DNA of 64,000 bases. Source: Wolfiporia cocos. Lineage: Eukaryota > Basidiomycota > Agaricomycetes > Polyporales > Phaeolaceae. Position 1 is the stretch's first letter. The number at the start of each line of letters is the position of its first letter. The stretch is from positions 186,001 to 250,000 of the forward strand of contig JACCLO010000021.1 in NCBI GenBank assembly GCA_029448655.1. Direction: 5' to 3'. Shown one piece after another: positions 33,339-46,140 of the stretch. Under the pieces are notes generated by a model, which worked only from the letters and a program-made list of their open reading frames with translations, searched no databases and was not told the origin of the DNA. A program made the position numbers and the translations under genes.

Positions 33339-33568
33339 TACACCTACGATAGGGTTTACCATACTCTAAAACGGTCTATCAGCTTACGTAATACTGTATA
33401 GTAGCCAAACATGTACAAACAGTCTACAAGCATATATACCAGCCAGACGAGCAAGGAGCACCCCAGACTTGTCTTGGCCTTTGTTGCCTTGAGTAGCCTC
33501 AGATCAGGAATACGCTTTCACGCGAGTAATATTCCCCTGAGTAGTTGCTTGAGATAGCGCTTGTGTCA

Positions 33569-34328
33569 TAAGACGAGTCTCCACCCCGTTCAGAGGTTCA
33601 TCCCTGGACAACCCCGGCACACTAGGGGCAAAGTGCATTGTTTCTTTGCCCTCGCTTGACCTCGGTCTTGCGGGTGATAAACTCTTATCCCCCGTATCCC
33701 AGGGACAAGGGACAGGATTCTGGGGGAATACACTTGTGAACAGCGTGTAGGGGACCTCTCCTACCGTTGCTTCTAAGCTACTGGGCCACCGTCGTGCAAC
33801 GCGGCATAAAGGCTTTGGGTTACAACCCCACCGTAGCAACTGTGCACCCGATGCGAAATAATCAAAGGCGTTAAGGGGCCCTACGGCAGATTACAGAGGC
33901 ACTGGGCACCTACTTACGCACATTGCCGCGCCGACTATACGGGCATTACCGCCCCCCCATTACTATACAACCCAGCACCCCACCAGGCGGCTGAAGGAGC
34001 GCGACACAGCTCGTACTATACGGCCACTTGGCCCCATACGATAGTTTTTAGACCCTCCATCCCAAGGGTTTAGATCCCGTGCCCCTGGTATCCCGAATTA
34101 GCTTCGGGGCTGGACGAGGTTTTGGAGGCAGAGATTACTTGCCGGCCTTGGGCTGAAAGCCCCTTGGCGTTTCTTGGCGCACCTCCGAAAAGAGGTGGTC
34201 TCTGAATAGAGTGGAAAGACAGTTTCTAGTTACCACCCCGATCGCAGCTATAGGCTGATCCACAGTGGGCGGGTAGCGCTGTCATTCGCGACTCTACATT
34301 CCATACATACATCTTTCCCGTACATACA
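33569..34328 (+). other. Untranslated leader of A2
   Basis: Begins TAAGACGAGTCT, the family A primer-binding site, and ends at the gag ATG (34329). It is colinear with the leaders of A1 and A3; no coding. Confidence 0.65.
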
Positions 34329-35650
34329 ATGGCCGCTCCTCACGATATCAACTACATCTGCGCCCCACGGCCCGCGCAAAACCCTTTTGAGGCCCCGACC
34401 CCGGCTTCAGTCCCGATCGACCCGTTTCGCCCAGGGCAGTGGGCGAATTACCAAATGCATGGTCTCCCCGACGACTTCGCTCTTTTGTCGGTAGCAGACA
34501 GCATGCACGCCCCCCGCCCGCGCGTTGAGGCGGCACCTGTCCATTCGGTAACCTTCAGCGACAACACACCGGTGCGATCTGTCCCCTTCGGAAGATCGCA
34601 GGAAGATCATGGACCAGGACTGGAACGATTAGACCAAGCGTTCCACCTGGCCCGGGAGCAATCGAACACCATTCGCGGAGCGAGTCCCCTCGCACATATC
34701 GACTCGCCCCTAGCCATGCAATGGGCGTTCCCTCCCAACCCGACTTCCGCCAACTTCGGTTTCCGTTGCCAAAATGTGGCCACAACAATGGTTCAGACAG
34801 GGGTTTGGAACGCCGACATGGGAGCGAGATTCCTGCGAGAAGTGCAATGGCTTCAAGCAGATGCACTCGCAGCGGGAGATGCGGCATCGTTACACAGCCA
34901 GCACCCTGCCCCCATTTGGTCAGTACCCTTGGTCCCGGAAGAACGTTTCCGGCCGGTAGAGAATTGGGTGAGATCCGTCCACATGGGATCTCCCCCACCG
35001 GTGAACTCGGCAACGCGTCCGGCCTCGAACGGTTCAAGGCAAAAGAACCCTTTCCTACCCGGCTACACCCCCCGGTAATCACGCCCCAGGTCCCCTTCTC
35101 GGTCATGGCTGCACAGCCCCCGGTCCCTCCATCGGTAGCACCACGGACGGCGCATGTGAACACCTGGAGAGCCGCGCCTCTCCCGGGAACGCGTGCATCC
35201 ATGTGACGGCCCGAGAAATCGGCGAGCTCGCAATGGGACGCATACTCAATGCTCCTGGAGCCGCAGCCTGATCCCCGGTACAAGTCAAAGGTGCGCGAAC
35301 CCGAACCATTCACTGGCGAGAACTACATCGCCTGGGTGGTGCGCCTAAAGCTGTGCATCGACAACAACCGGCCACTGCTCTTCACAGACAGCAAGAAGAT
35401 AGGCACGGCCATCTTGTTGATACGGGGTCCCAAGGTGGATGCATGGGTAACGGCTTTCACGCGGGAGCACTACTGCGACGGACAATGACATCTGAGTTGG
35501 CTCCGGTTCCTCTGGGAACTACACCAAAAGTTCGACGACCCCGACCTAGAAAAGAAGTCGGCCGTCGCCACGGAGAAACTCAGCATGACCATCGGCAAAG
35601 GTGAAGAGTACTTCCAGGAGTTGGAACGACTACTGGAAGAGGCCAGGTAC
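34329..35650 (+). pseudogene. A2 gag, first part
   Basis: Homologous to A1 gag from the ATG. The frame is lost near 35075, where a C-run (TACAC5GG, six C in total after TACA) has one base fewer than needed. A TGA lies at about 35204, where A3 has TGG (Trp). The sequence then continues through the RIRGPKVDAW-type core region to LEEARY at 35650, where A3 is inserted. Confidence 0.75.
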
Positions 35651-36013
35651 TTTCACAAGCCAATTTCATTCAGTTAGCCAACGACTGAATGACAAGCCCT
35701 TATCTTATCTAAGCGCCCGCCTAGTATCATGTGCAAGGACCCCGAACACCCCACACGTGCCTAGTCAGACCCCGGACACTCTTCTCTCGGCTCTACCCCT
35801 AGGATAGGGTTATAAACGGACTATTAGCTTACGTAATACTGTACAGTAGCCAAACATGTACAAACAGTCAGATAGCATATATACCAGCCAGACGAGCAGG
35901 GAGCACCCCAGACTCGTCTTGGCCTTTGTTGCCTTGAGTAGCCTCAGATCAGGAATATGCTTTCACCCGAGTCATATTCCCCTGAGTAGTTGCTTGAGAT
36001 AGCGCTTGTGTCA
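35651..36013 (+). repeat. 5' LTR of A3
   Basis: Begins TTTCACAAGCCAATTT (the expected TG start is mutated to TT) and ends GCTTGTGTCA. Confidence 0.9.
35878..35920 (+). promoter_or_regulatory. Core promoter and predicted RNA 5' end of A3
   Basis: TATATA at 35878-35883; AGACTCGTCTT at 35910-35920 starts 32 bases downstream. The same arrangement is found in A1. The predicted start is supported by its exact complementarity to the primer-binding site. Confidence 0.65.
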
Positions 36014-36014
36014 T

Positions 36015-36025
36015 AAGACGAGTCT
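36015..36025 (+). promoter_or_regulatory. Self-complementary primer-binding site of A3
   Basis: AAGACGAGTCT, two bases after the LTR end, is the exact reverse complement of the 11 bases at 35910-35920. An 11-nt pairing between RNA 5' end and primer site is the mechanism known from Tf1 of fission yeast and its chromovirus relatives. Confidence 0.65.
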
Positions 36026-36786
36026 CCCCCCCACTCTGAGTTCATTCCAGAGCAACCCCGGCGCACTAGGGGCAAAGTGCACTATTCTTTCGCCCTCGTT
36101 TGACTGCGGTCATCCGGGCACGTGATTAGTTACCCACACCCGTCTCATCCCAGGGTCAAGGGATTCAAGTTCTGGGGGACACACTTGTGAACAGCGTGTA
36201 GGGGACCACTCCTACCGTTGTCTCTAAGCTACTGAGCCACCGTTGTGCAATACGGCGTAAAGGCTTTAAGTTTCATCCCCACCGTAGTAGAAGCGTACCC
36301 GACGCATAATAATCAAAAGCGTTAAGGGGCCCTACGGCAGTTTACAGAGGCACTGGGCACCTATTTACCCACATTACCGCGGCACGTACGGGCATTACCG
36401 CCCCCCGTTACTATAACAACCCAGCGCCCCACCAGGCGGCTGAAGAGGCGCGACACAGCCTGTCCATACGGCCACTTGGCCAAATTACGTTTAGTTTTTA
36501 CACGCCCCATCCCAGGCGGATAGTTCCTGTCCCCCCGGCATCCCGAATTAGCTTCGGGACTGGACGAGGGTTCAGAGGCAGAGTTTACTTGCCGGCTTTG
36601 GGCAGAAAACCCCTTAGCGTTTCTTGGCGCACTCCTGAAAAGGAGTGGACTCTGACAGAGGTGGACAACCGAAGTTTGTAGTTACCACCCCGATCGCAGC
36701 TATAGGCTGATCCACAGTGGGCGGGTAGCGCTTCGAACGTCGCGGCCACTGCTTTTTCAATTTCTTTACATACACCTTTACATACA
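36026..36786 (+). other. Untranslated leader of A3
   Basis: Long conserved leader as in A1 and A2, ending in TTTACATACA before the gag ATG at 36787; no coding. Confidence 0.6.
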
Positions 36787-38265
36787 ATGGCCGCCCCACA
36801 CAACATCGAATACATCCGCACCCCACGGCCCGCGCACAACCCGTTCAAAGCCCTGACCCCGGCTTCGGCACCGATCGATCCATTTCACCCAGGGCAGTGG
36901 GTGAATTACCAGGTACACGGGCTCCCTGACGACTTCGCACTTCTGTCGGTGGCAGACAGCATCCATGCCCCCCGACCACATGTTGAAGTCGCCCCGGTCC
37001 ACACCAAGACCATAGGTCAGCAAACCCCCAACCGATCACTTGCACTCGGAGCATCGATGGACGACCAAGGTCCCGGTGTTGAGCAGCTGGACCAAGCGTT
37101 TTACCTGGCAAGGGAACAATCCAACACTGTACGCGGGGGCAGCCAACTGGGTCACATCGACTCACCCCTTGCAATGCAGTGGGCTTTCCCACCCAACCCG
37201 ACGACCCACGACTTTGGCTTCCGGTGCCAAAACGTGGCGACGACAATGGTTCAAACCGGGGTATGGAACACCGACATGGGGGCCCAATTCCTGCGCGAAG
37301 CCCAACGGCTTCAAGCGGACGCATTGGCAGCAGGCGACGCAGCATCGTTACACACGCAGCGTCCCACCCCCGTTAGGTCAGTACCCTCAGTCCCAGAAGA
37401 GCGCTTCCGGCCGGTAGAAAATTGGGTGAGGTCCGTGCACATGGGATCTCCCCCGCCGGTGAACTCGGTGACACGCCCGGCATCGAACGTCGGATCCCGG
37501 CAGACCAACCCGTTCCTACCAGGCTACACCCCCCAGTTATCACCCCGCAGGTACCATACTTGGCAATGGCAGCAGCACCGGTCCCTCCGTCGGCTCCCCC
37601 CGCAAACGTGCATGCGAACACCTGGAGAGCCACGCCTCTTCAGGGAACACGAGCATCGATGTGGCGGCCTGAGAAACCGGCAAGCTCGCAATGGGATGCG
37701 TACTCCATGCTCCCAGAGCCACAGCCTGACCCCCGGTACAAGTCCAAGGTACGGGAACCGGAAGCATTCACGGGCGACAACTTTATTCCGTGGGTGGTAC
37801 ACCTAAAGGTCTACATCGACGACAACCGGCCCCTGCTATTTACAGACAGTAAGAAGATCGGCACAGCAATCTCACTAATCAGGGGCCCTAAGGTCGATGC
37901 CTGGGTAACAGCTTTTACGCGAGAGCACTATCGTGACGGACAATGGCACATGAGTTGGTTACGTTTCATCTGGGAACTCCACCAGAAGTTCGACGACCCT
38001 GATTTGGAAAAAAAGTCGGCGGTCGCAGCTGAGAAACTGACCATGACCATCGGCAAGGGCGAAGAGTACTTCCAGGAGCTGGAACAACTTCTTTCGGAGG
38101 CTAAATACAATAAGGAAAACCAGATCGTACATCGCTGGGTCACTGCCGCGATACCAAAGGAAATCTATTCGGCTGTACACTCCACCTTCGTCGCCGCCAC
38201 CGTCAACAATAAGTCGCAACGTGGATACAATGTCCAGACCCCGGAGGATTATCAATCCTGGAAAC

Positions 38266-39685
38266 TGTTACGGGTCGAATACCCGTTCGTAAATTCGAGT
38301 CGCGAATATAGATCGTTCTTCTGCACGTAGGCACATTGCCGTATGCAAGGCAAATACTCGTTAGATGCCTTCGGGTCCTAAGTGAAGTCCTTAGGAGATC
38401 GGTTAATATCCAATACGCGTTAGAGGATATAGTCTGTTCAAGTGCGAGTCGAATAGAATATAAGACTCGCCTAAGTCCGAGAAGTCAGTGTGCACTTCGA
38501 GGACTTAGTCGTTTGGTTGCTCGAGCGAGAAATACTGAGTGTAGTTTCCTACGTTTGAGAACGAGTGTAAGACTTCTTGTTTGTACAACAAGGTCGAGCT
38601 GAAGAGCCTCGACAATAAGTACATGAGCTTTTATACTACGCTGGGTTTTAGGGGTCAAGTCCATCCCAGATGTCACCGCTACTATCTACACTATAGTACC
38701 AAATGTTTGATAAGTATGCAGTGATATATCCGAAACGATAGATAGGAATGATGGTGGTTGAACACCATCTATCAGCTAATAAACGATGAAGGTGAAACGG
38801 TGGCAGAGTTGGATCTGCCAAAGGTGAAACGCGCCCTATATGTGTTACGGGTCGAATACCCGTTCGTATATTCGAGTCGCAAATATAGATCGTTCTTCTG
38901 CACGTAGGCACGTCGCCGTATGCAAGGCAAATACTCGTTAGATGCCTTCGGGTCCTAAGTGAAGTCCTTAGGAGATCGGTTAATATCCAATACGCGTTAG
39001 AGGATATAATCTGTTCAAGTGCGAGTTGAATAGAATATAAGACTCGCCTAAGTCCGAGAAGTCAGTGTGCACTTCGAGGACTTAGTCGTTCGATGGCTCG
39101 AGTGAGAAATACTGAGCGTAGTTTCCTACGTTTGAGAACGAGTATAAGACTTCTTGTTTATACAACAAGGTCGAGCTGAAGAGCCTCGACGGTAAGTACA
39201 TGAGTTTTTATACTACGCTAGGTTTCAGGGGTCAAGTCTGTCCCAGATGCCACAGATACTATCTACGCTATAGTCCCAAACGTTTGATAAGTATGGAGTG
39301 ATATATCTGAGACGATAGATAGGAATGATGGCGGTTGAACGCCATCTGTCAGCTAATAAACGATGAACATGAAACGGTGGCAGGGTTGGATCTGCCAAAG
39401 ATGAAACGAGCCCTATAGACTAGTACAACTGGGGATGCGCCCAGTAAGATCACGAGTAGCCAGGGGGGCTGGTTGCGCAACAAGTCCCTGTATCGTATTC
39501 GCCCTATGGTGAGTTCTGTCGATATTCAAAAAATCAAAATAACCGTAACAATATGCTAATACAACTGGGGATGCGCCCAGTAGAGTCACGAGTAGCCAGG
39601 GGGTTGGTTGCGCAACAAGTCCCTGTATTGTATTCATCCTATGGTGAGTTCTGCTAGCGTTCGAAAAATCAAAATAACCGTAACA
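38266..39685 (+). mobile_element. Solo LTR of family B in A3 gag, itself holding another B solo LTR
   Basis: Outer LTR 38266-38842 plus 39556-39685 (707 bp net), flanked by GAAAC at 38261-38265 and 39686-39690. Removing it rejoins gag in frame. Confidence 0.92.
38843..39550 (+). mobile_element. Solo LTR of family B nested in the previous one
   Basis: 708 bp, TGTTACGG..CCGTAACA, flanked by ATATG at 38838-38842 and 39551-39555. Same family and orientation as its host LTR. Confidence 0.92.
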
Positions 39686-41930
39686 GAAACAGGCGATCCT
39701 CCGTACGGACAATGCCATGCGACGGCTTCGTGATGAGGAAAAGCTGCGCCACGGGAAGGGAATGTCATCAGGTACCGACAAAGGGAAAAGTCGGTCAACA
39801 TCGTCATCGGAACCAACATTGTGGAAGGAATACACCGCGGAAGAGAAGGCCAACCTCCTCAAGAGAATCTGCCACTCTTGCAAGAAAACGCAGGTAGAGC
39901 AGCCCGGCAAAGGCTGCAACAAACCGACTTGGCACCAACCCAACTGGAGGCCCCGAGCAGCCACCAGCAGAGGGAACACCGGTGCCGGTCCATCTGCACC
40001 AGCGCGGACAAGGCAGGCCGTAGAAGCAGGGAGTGATGCTCCAAAGGTCCTGGGCGAAGTCAGCCAGGAGGATTTCATCCGAATGGTTGCAGCCTGGGCC
40101 AAGGAGAACCCTGAGGCCGCAAAGAAAGCTGGACTCAATCAGGTACGTCCCTCCTCTTCTAACCATTTCTCAGTTCTGAAAGTAGAAGAAACAGTCAATA
40201 GTGACTCTGAGTCTGCCACGGAGGAGACTGAACCGGTTGACGAACTTAATGGGCTTGGAACCGGGGCCCCGATATTTGACCACATATCTGTACCACGTTC
40301 AGTAGACAGGGATCATAGTGACGACAACGAAACTTCAACATGCTTGTCGGATTCGTTTGTAACAGCCTCGGAGGAGCCTCCCTCTGGAGCTTGGCGGGAG
40401 GAAAATACCGTGCTTAATTCCTCCATAAACAATGTAAACTATGTACCCATGGACATAGACCCGGTTGTGGATCCTGATGTGACGATGGCAGACGCATCAG
40501 GACCAACAGTCAAGAAAAAGACCGAAAAGAAAGTGCGGCGTAGACGTGCCAAGAAGAGGGCAGTCACGCTCGACATCTATCTAGACCACCCCCACGCAAT
40601 AGCACCCGAGCGAAAGACCGCCGGGGCCGCGGGGTACGACCTACACTCTGCGGAGGAGGTCATTATACCGAATGGAAAGCGTGTCACCATTAGCACAGGC
40701 ATCAAGATCAGGATGCCCGACGGTGTATACAGCAGAGTAGCCCCACGATCTGGACTCGCCCTCAAGGGAGTCGACGTGGAAGCCAGTGTAGTAGATGAGG
40801 ACTACACCAGGGTACTAAAAGTCATACTAAATAATCAAACCGGAACAGATTATTTGGTCGAGTATGGGGACAGGATAGCCCAGTTCATACTCGAGTGCAA
40901 CATGACACCCGACACGCATATTGTCAAGAACATTCGGGAAACCACGCGCGGTACACAGAGATTCGGATCCACCGGAGAGAAACTCCGAGGAAATGTAGTG
41001 GTAATCCAGACGGGAAAATGGGGAAAGCAGATCGAAGTACCGATCACTCTCCACCGCCCTGACGGACGCGCCCTCTTCACAAAAGCGCTGATAGATTTTG
41101 GTTCTACGGGATCAGTAATCAGTCGCGCCTACGTCGAGGAACATAAGCTCGAGCAGATCCCGCTAGACCGACCTGTCAAGCTGTACAACGCGGACGGTAG
41201 TACCAATGCCGCAGGCAAGATGACGCACTACGTCGAACTCCAGATGCAGATCAACACGCATTTGGAAACCCGCAAGTTCCATGTCACGGAGCTAGTCTCC
41301 GCAGACGTATTCCTTGGCTTCAACTGGTTGGAAGACCACAACCCAACCATCGACTGGAAGAAACGTCGGATCACCTTCACCTGCGACTGCGAACACGAGC
41401 AGATCGAAGAAGGTGATCATATTTATTACATATTCGCTGACGCATGGATGAGAAATAGGGAAGAATGCAGAGCGGACATCGCTGAGCAAGTACGCGCTAC
41501 GAAGGCAACCGAGATCGCCATCGCAGCCGGAAAGACCATGGAAGCAAAAGCCTTCGAGGAGGTAGTCCCCGAGTACCTACACGACTTCCGAGACGTGTTT
41601 GAGGAAAAGGAATTCGACAACCTCCCCGAACGGCGACCGTGGGATCACGCAATCGAACTGCTGCCCAATTCCGAACCATACGCCGGCAAGATCTACGCGC
41701 TCTCCCCTAGGGAGCAGGAGGCACTAGATGACTTTCTAGAAGAACAGTTACGAACCGGACGCATACGGCCGTCCAAGTCACCATGGGGGGCACCATTCTT
41801 CTTCGTCAAAAAGAAGGATGGGAAACTGAGACCCATACAAGATTATCGGAAGTTGAACCAGATGACCAAGAAGAACCGGTACCCGCTCCCACTGATCACG
41901 GAGCTGCTCAACAAGTTGAAAAGAGCTAAG

Positions 41931-42548
41931 TATCATGGAAACCCACTGGTTACGTGACTACCCGCAAAGCGGGGAAACCCCCACTCCCTAATCCCTAATC
42001 CTATCCTCTTGAGGAGAACAGGACGTCTCTTGTGGACGAACTGCCGTAGTCCTTCCCTAGTCTTCAGGGGCTGGTCGGGACGCACCGAACCGCTGGCGAG
42101 TGAGGGGGACAACACCCCTTAGGCACCCAGACTAGCAGTCATAGAGAGAGAGAGAGAGAGAGGAGGTGTCGACGCTGAGCAGGCGCACACCAGCGTGAGA
42201 GAAGGTTCCCAGGGGACAAGCCCCAACAATGAGAAGAATAGTTCTGAGGTGTAAGCCTCAGAACGTCGTAGCTTATATACATGGGGGACAGTAACTACTG
42301 CCGCTCAAGACCTGCCCTAATGGCGTGGTCTGTGCGCGCATTGTGACCGTGACCCATAACTACTAACGTTGTGACTACTCTCAACGTCACGTGACCTGTA
42401 GAGATAAGATAGTGAAGTACTTATCTACCTATGCACGTGCGGTTCCACTGAGCGGCTATCTAATCTAATCTAGCGAATATCTTCGGGCAAGCGTTAGCCA
42501 AGGGTGAGCCAAGTAAGAGAACCCCTAGAACTGGGATTTCTTGTGACA
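41931..42548 (-). mobile_element. Solo LTR of family F in A3 RT
   Basis: 618 bp flanked by CTAAG (41926-41930 and 42549-42553). On the plus strand it ends TTGTGACA and starts TATCATGG, so in minus orientation it reads TGTCACAAGAAATCCC..CATGATA with one degenerate end. It contains a TATATAAGC-type box (near 42273) and an (AG) run at about 42141-42161. It resembles the LTRs of element E in its U3/TATA region. Confidence 0.8.
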
Positions 42549-43622
42549 CTAAGTACTTCTCGAAATTGGACATTCGTTGGGGATACACAAATGTCAGAAT
42601 CAAAGAAGGCGACGAGGAAAAAGCTGCCTTCATCACTAATTGGGGGCTCTATGAGCCATTAGTGATGTTCTTCGGAATGTGCAATGCACCAGGCACATTC
42701 CAAGCTTTGATGAATGACATTTTCCGAGATCTCATAATGACGGGCAAAGTCATTGTATATTTAGATGATATCCTTGTTTTCACCGAGGATGAGGCAGAGC
42801 ACAAAGAGATTCTGCGCAAGGTGCTCCTCGTCCTCCGTCAAAACAAACTTACTTGTAAACCGGAGAAATGCGAGTTCATGAAAAGCGAGGTCGAATATCT
42901 TGGGCATATAATCTCTCACGGGCAGATCCATATGGACCCTGCGAAGGTAGCTGCAGTAGCCGATTGGCCAGCACCTCGGAACAAGAAAGAAGTGCAGTCC
43001 TTCATCGGATTCGCTAACTTCTACCAGAGATTCATACCCAAGTTCTCCACGGTAGCTCGCCCACTGATCAATCTGACAAAGGACACAGAATGGCAGTGGG
43101 GTACGGCGGAACTCGAGTGCTTCGAGAAATTGAAAAAGATCTTTATCGAAGCACCCGTGTTAGGGATTCCAAACGACGACGACCCCTTCCGCATTGAGGC
43201 AGACTCTTCAGACTTTGCGACTGGAGCCTGCCTCATGCAGAAGCAGGAAGGTGTATGGAAACCCATCGCATACCAGAGTAAGACGATGATACCGGCAGAA
43301 CGTAACTACAAGATATACGATCGAGAATTACTCGCTATCATGCGCGCCCTAGACGAATGGCGTCATTTCGTAATGGGAGCGAAGCACCCTGTAAAAGTAC
43401 TAACGGACCACAGGAATTTAGAGTATTTTAAGACCCCACAGAAAATTAATCCGCGACAAGCCCGGTGGATGACGGAACTTGCCGAGTATGACCTACAACT
43501 CGTGCACATCCCCGGCAAAACCAACGGAAGGGCCGACGGGCTTTCCCGAAGAAGTGACCACGGCAACGACAAGGCTCATCTCGAAGGGCAAGTCGTCCTG
43601 AAGCCACACCTATTCGTCGAAG

Positions 43623-44248
43623 TGTAACGAAAGACTTACTTGTATGGTCTTGTGGTTAGACGAAGCTAAAAGACTAAGTAGTGGTTGCTTGTTAGGCAAG
43701 AGTGTTATCGCTGTGTAACGAAGTTGATAGTTCTGGGGCAATAGCCACCAGAGAATGCAAGCTTATATACATATGGTATAGGACCCCTGGTACTCTAGGT
43801 AGGACTAACGATACAGTAGGGCGTAGGGCACAGGCCGGTAATGGCGGTGCTAACGAAGTGTCCGAAGCTTGTGATATGGGGATCCCGGGCTGAGTCATAG
43901 GCCGATCGGGATATGTCATTTGGTATGACGATGCGTGAGTAAGGCGTCTACGTGGAAACGTGATGTGAGTCCGGACTCGGCCCAGAGTCTGGAACGGTGA
44001 TGTCAGTAATGACGTGGCAGCGCTAATGATGCTGGAGATAATATCATGTGATGAAATAAGTAACGTGGTTGAGAGATAAGATAAGACGTTAAGTGTGGGA
44101 ATGGTCACGTGAGTGATCTACAAGGTTATGGTTCGGTACAGCGGCACGGTAGCTTAAGTATAGCTTAGATACAGGATAAGTGCAGATGTCGAGGAACAAT
44201 TCGGAATAAATGCGAAGAAATAGTGAAAAATACAGGAAATCTGTGACA
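43623..44248. mobile_element. Solo LTR of family G in A3 pol
   Basis: 626 bp, TGTAACGAAAGACTT..AAATCTGTGACA, flanked by CGAAG (43618-43622 and 44249-44253). A TATATAAGC box in the minus orientation (near 43763) suggests that the minus strand is the transcribed one. Confidence 0.88.
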
Positions 44249-46126
44249 CGAAGATAGCGCAGAAAGGCTGCGATCCTCATTCTATACTGTAGTCAAAGGT
44301 ATTACCTACGACGAAGTAAAAGAGAGGGTCAAAGCAGAAGCCGCTCTCTACGAAGGAAAGGGAGGAGTAGAAGCAGGGGAAACGACCGAGGACAGTCTGC
44401 GGTTTAGGAGGGGGAGGATGATCATTCCCCGGGATGAAGAACTAATAGAAAAAATCATTTCTTTGTTCCACGACACGGTTTCGGCAGGACACCCTGGCAC
44501 AGAAAACACGTACACCGCCATACATCGACACTACTGGTGGCCAAAGATGAGAAAAGACATCCGCCAGTACGTGAAGGCATGTATCAAGTGCCAGGCAGCC
44601 AAACCAGACAGATCCAAACACGCGGCCCCACTCAACCCGAACCCCACTCCGTCACACAACTGGGAGAACATTTCCGTAGACATGATCACGGGACTCCCAG
44701 CTTCCAAGGGTCACGACGCCATTATTGTAGTAGTAGATATGAAGTCCAAGGACTATATAGCTGTACCAACAACAACAAAGTTAACGGCCGAAGGATGGGC
44801 CAACATATTCATCGATAAAGTCTACGCCCTACATGGATTGCCGAAGAAGATATTCAGCGACAGAGGACCACAGTTCGTTGCGGAGTTCATCAAGGACGTT
44901 TACCGAAGGTTAGGGATAGAAGGGAATCCTAGTACAGCATTCCACCCACAGACAGACGGGCAGACGGAACGAATGAACCAGGAACTAGAAGTGTACCTAC
45001 AATTATTTATTAACGACTCGCATACCAACTGGCCGGACTTACTTCCGCTAGCTAGCTTCGCGTACAAGACGCATGTACATAGTAGCACGGGGTACAGCCC
45101 CTTTTACCTTACGCACGGATACCACCCCTTCACAGGAGTAGAGGGACTCGAGCAAGAAGAGGGGGTAGCACGGGACTGGGTTGAGCACATGCACGAGATC
45201 TCAAAGCGTGCGTCACAGAATCTGGAGAAAGCCAAGCTTTGCATGAAGAAATACTACGATAGGAAACGGGCAGCGCCACTATCGTATTCCGAACGCGACA
45301 TGGTATGGGTAGACGGCCGGAACATTAACATGGGCCACCCTACCAAGAAGCTAGACTCCAAGAGATTCGGACCGCACAAGGTGACAAAGAAAGTCGGACA
45401 TGGAGCATACGAACTGGACCTCCCCGCAGACATGCGCGGAATACACCCCGTCTTTAACGAGGTCCTACTACTACCGTATCATGCTCCGGCTTTCCCCAAT
45501 CAGGATCACAACGTCAGGACAGAAAGCAATGACACTCGCAGGCCTCTCTGGATCCTCGAATCCAGGGAAGACCGAGGGCGAGTCGAGCTGGAAGTCGAGT
45601 GGTCCGATGGGACTACGACATGGGAGCGCAAGCGAGGATTGACCCCTTTCCAAGACCTAGTCACGAAGTTCTTCGAAGCAAGGCCATCCGCCCCAGGCAA
45701 CCAGTGGAGAAACCGACTCACTGGCTGGGACCACTCTAAGACAAAATGGGACCCAGAGTGGGAGGACTTTGAACGAAAGGCTAAGGAAATGGGACTTATG
45801 GAGAACCCAAAGGAGTTCGTTATATACGATGACATAGACAACACTCTTCTAATCAAAGGCAACGTATCATTCTACGCCTATGAGAAGAAGCTTGTCGCTC
45901 GTAACTTCTGGTTCTGCGACCCACGCACACGAGTTATGCAGTACGGGATACGAGTTGGACAGCCGGTAGAATCCACTATACCTGAGTCAAAAGGATACTG
46001 GATCTACCCGGTTCTAAACACCCTCCAACTAGCAAACCCACATATCTGCACCAAAACCGTAGATCACCCATGTCACGTTGACCAAACCATGTACAAAGTA
46101 ATTGCTGGGCGTGGGGACACACAGCT

Positions 46127-46140
46127 AGAAGAGGGGGTAC
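46127..46140 (+). other. Polypurine tract of A3
   Basis: AGAAGAGGGGGTAC directly before the 3' LTR; the same bases encode LEEGV(L) of the polyprotein. Confidence 0.7.

Larger units (their letters stand above)
30604..33568 (+). repeat. 5' LTR of A2, interrupted by element E
   Basis: Starts TGTCACAGGCCGATTT and ends GCTTGTGTCA at 33568. TACAC occurs at 30746-30750 and again at 33339-33343, the 5-bp target duplication of E. The predicted RNA start reads AGACTTGTCTT, one CpG transition away from the complement of the primer site. Confidence 0.85.
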
